From contig NZ_JABEKT010000002.1 of assembly GCF_013283195.1 (NCBI RefSeq), forward strand, positions 124,001 to 188,000: DNA of 64,000 bases, in the 5' to 3' direction. The notes beneath the pieces are model-generated. The model was not told the origin of the DNA, made no database searches, and was given only the letters and a program-made list of their open reading frames with translations. The position numbers and the translations under genes are program-made. Shown piece after piece: positions 63,716-64,000 of this stretch (within the stretch, counting starts at the first letter, position 1; each line of letters starts with the position of its first letter). This stretch comes from Ensifer adhaerens. GTDB taxonomy: Bacteria; Pseudomonadota; Alphaproteobacteria; Rhizobiales; Rhizobiaceae.

Positions 63716-63740
63716 GCGGGCCGGCGTGTCGGCGGCCCGC
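63716..63740 (-). terminator. GC hairpin downstream of the aminotransferase gene
   Basis: GCGGGCC and GGCCCGC form a 7-bp stem with an 11-nt loop, 30 nt after the aminotransferase stop on the minus strand. The following bases are only weakly T-rich, so termination is likely but unproven. Confidence 0.5.
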
Positions 63741-63769
63741 TATCTGACGTAGGCCCGACATGGAGGCCC

Positions 63770-64000
63770 TTATGCCGCTGCCTGCTGACCGAGCTCGCCA
63801 AGGCTCGCCTCGACGATATCGAACATCTCGTCGATCTCGGCCGCGGTGATGATCATCGGTGGGCAAAAGGCGATGGAATCGCCGATATTGCGGCAGATCA
63901 GCCCGTTCCTCTGCAGGATCGCTCCTACCCGGGCGCCGGTTGCGCCAGCGGCCGCGCCATCCGCCGCCTCAAGCTCAAGCGCACCGATGAGGCCGATGCC
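63770..64000 (-). CDS. Class III (omega) aminotransferase, C-terminal fragment
   Basis: The last 76 codons of a gene that continues past the right edge. The visible residues (GIGLIGALELEA, then RNIGDSIAFCPPMIITAAEI and DEMFDIVEASLGEL) are the C-terminal small domain of PLP-dependent omega-amino acid:pyruvate or aspartate-type aminotransferases. The RNIGDSIAFCPP block is very typical of rhizobial members. Substrate not determinable from this fragment. Confidence 0.9.
   Translation of the reverse strand, partial: GIGLIGALELEAADGAAAGATGARVGAILQRNGLICRNIGDSIAFCPPMIITAAEIDEMFDIVEASLGELGQQAAA

Noticed and set aside
1-64000. CRISPR arrays, tRNA or rRNA genes, prophage or intact insertion sequences
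   Set aside because: Looked for regular spaced repeats, tRNA-like cloverleaf sequence and transposase or phage proteins; none found apart from the uncertain twin repeats at 33187-33234.

Overview
The window looks like chromosome, chromid or megaplasmid DNA from an alphaproteobacterium of the Rhizobiales, most likely Rhizobiaceae. The base composition is GC-rich throughout. The evidence is the density of ABC solute importers with dedicated regulators, the carboxynorspermidine route to spermidine, MocR/GntR, GlxA and LacI regulators of rhizobial type, and short GC-rich intergenic hairpins. Genus and replicon cannot be fixed from the sequence alone. I see no tRNA, rRNA, CRISPR array, intact insertion sequence or prophage.

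Layout. 1-2.7 kb: a 5'-truncated MocR regulator and an AraC regulator. 2.9-9.0 kb: a 2021-residue autotransporter adhesin built of Ig-like repeats. 9.0-19 kb: single genes and divergent regulator/target pairs: AraC | MFS exporter, isochorismatase-like hydrolase | GlxA regulator, luciferase-like monooxygenase, OsmC, dicarboxylate/amino-acid symporter, a membrane protein with a TetR regulator and a clear TetR-type operator, and a GNAT. 19.1-22.9 kb: a SARP/TPR-type regulator and small conserved-looking hypotheticals.

22.9-33.1 kb (minus strand): a compact LacI-led operon in the order lacI, two Lpl-type permeases, solute-binding protein, two different ADP-ribosylglycohydrolase-fold proteins, MalK/UgpC-type ATPase and class III CoA-transferase. 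It carries two LacI-type palindromes, one upstream of lacI and one inside the first permease gene. This is my best candidate for an undescribed catabolic system: import of a glycoside (possibly a riboside), intracellular cleavage by the two hydrolases, and CoA activation of an acid product. The substrate is not known.

33.1-37.1 kb: a gene-free stretch with a strong minus-strand terminator behind two tandem hairpin repeats, one hypothetical gene, then nspC and the carboxynorspermidine synthase gene. 37.2-49.1 kb (plus strand): a 13-gene cluster. It joins an ABC importer (binding protein, two permeases, a 70-residue two-helix membrane protein, two ATPases) to a DhaKL fusion, DhaL, DhaM, HPr, enzyme I, a small HTH-like protein and a second DhaK. 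It therefore encodes its own PEP-to-DhaM phosphorelay and probably imports and phosphorylates dihydroxyacetone or a related short ketose.

49.2-55.5 kb: a small hypothetical, a LysR | MFS exporter pair, peptidase T, and an ABC-F ATPase, the last two separated by a shared terminator. 55.6-63.6 kb (minus strand): a Dpp/Opp-type importer followed by a GNAT and a cytoplasmic GH20 beta-N-acetylhexosaminidase, probably for chito-oligosaccharide or related amino-sugar use, with a palindromic operator candidate upstream. The window ends inside a class III aminotransferase gene on the minus strand.
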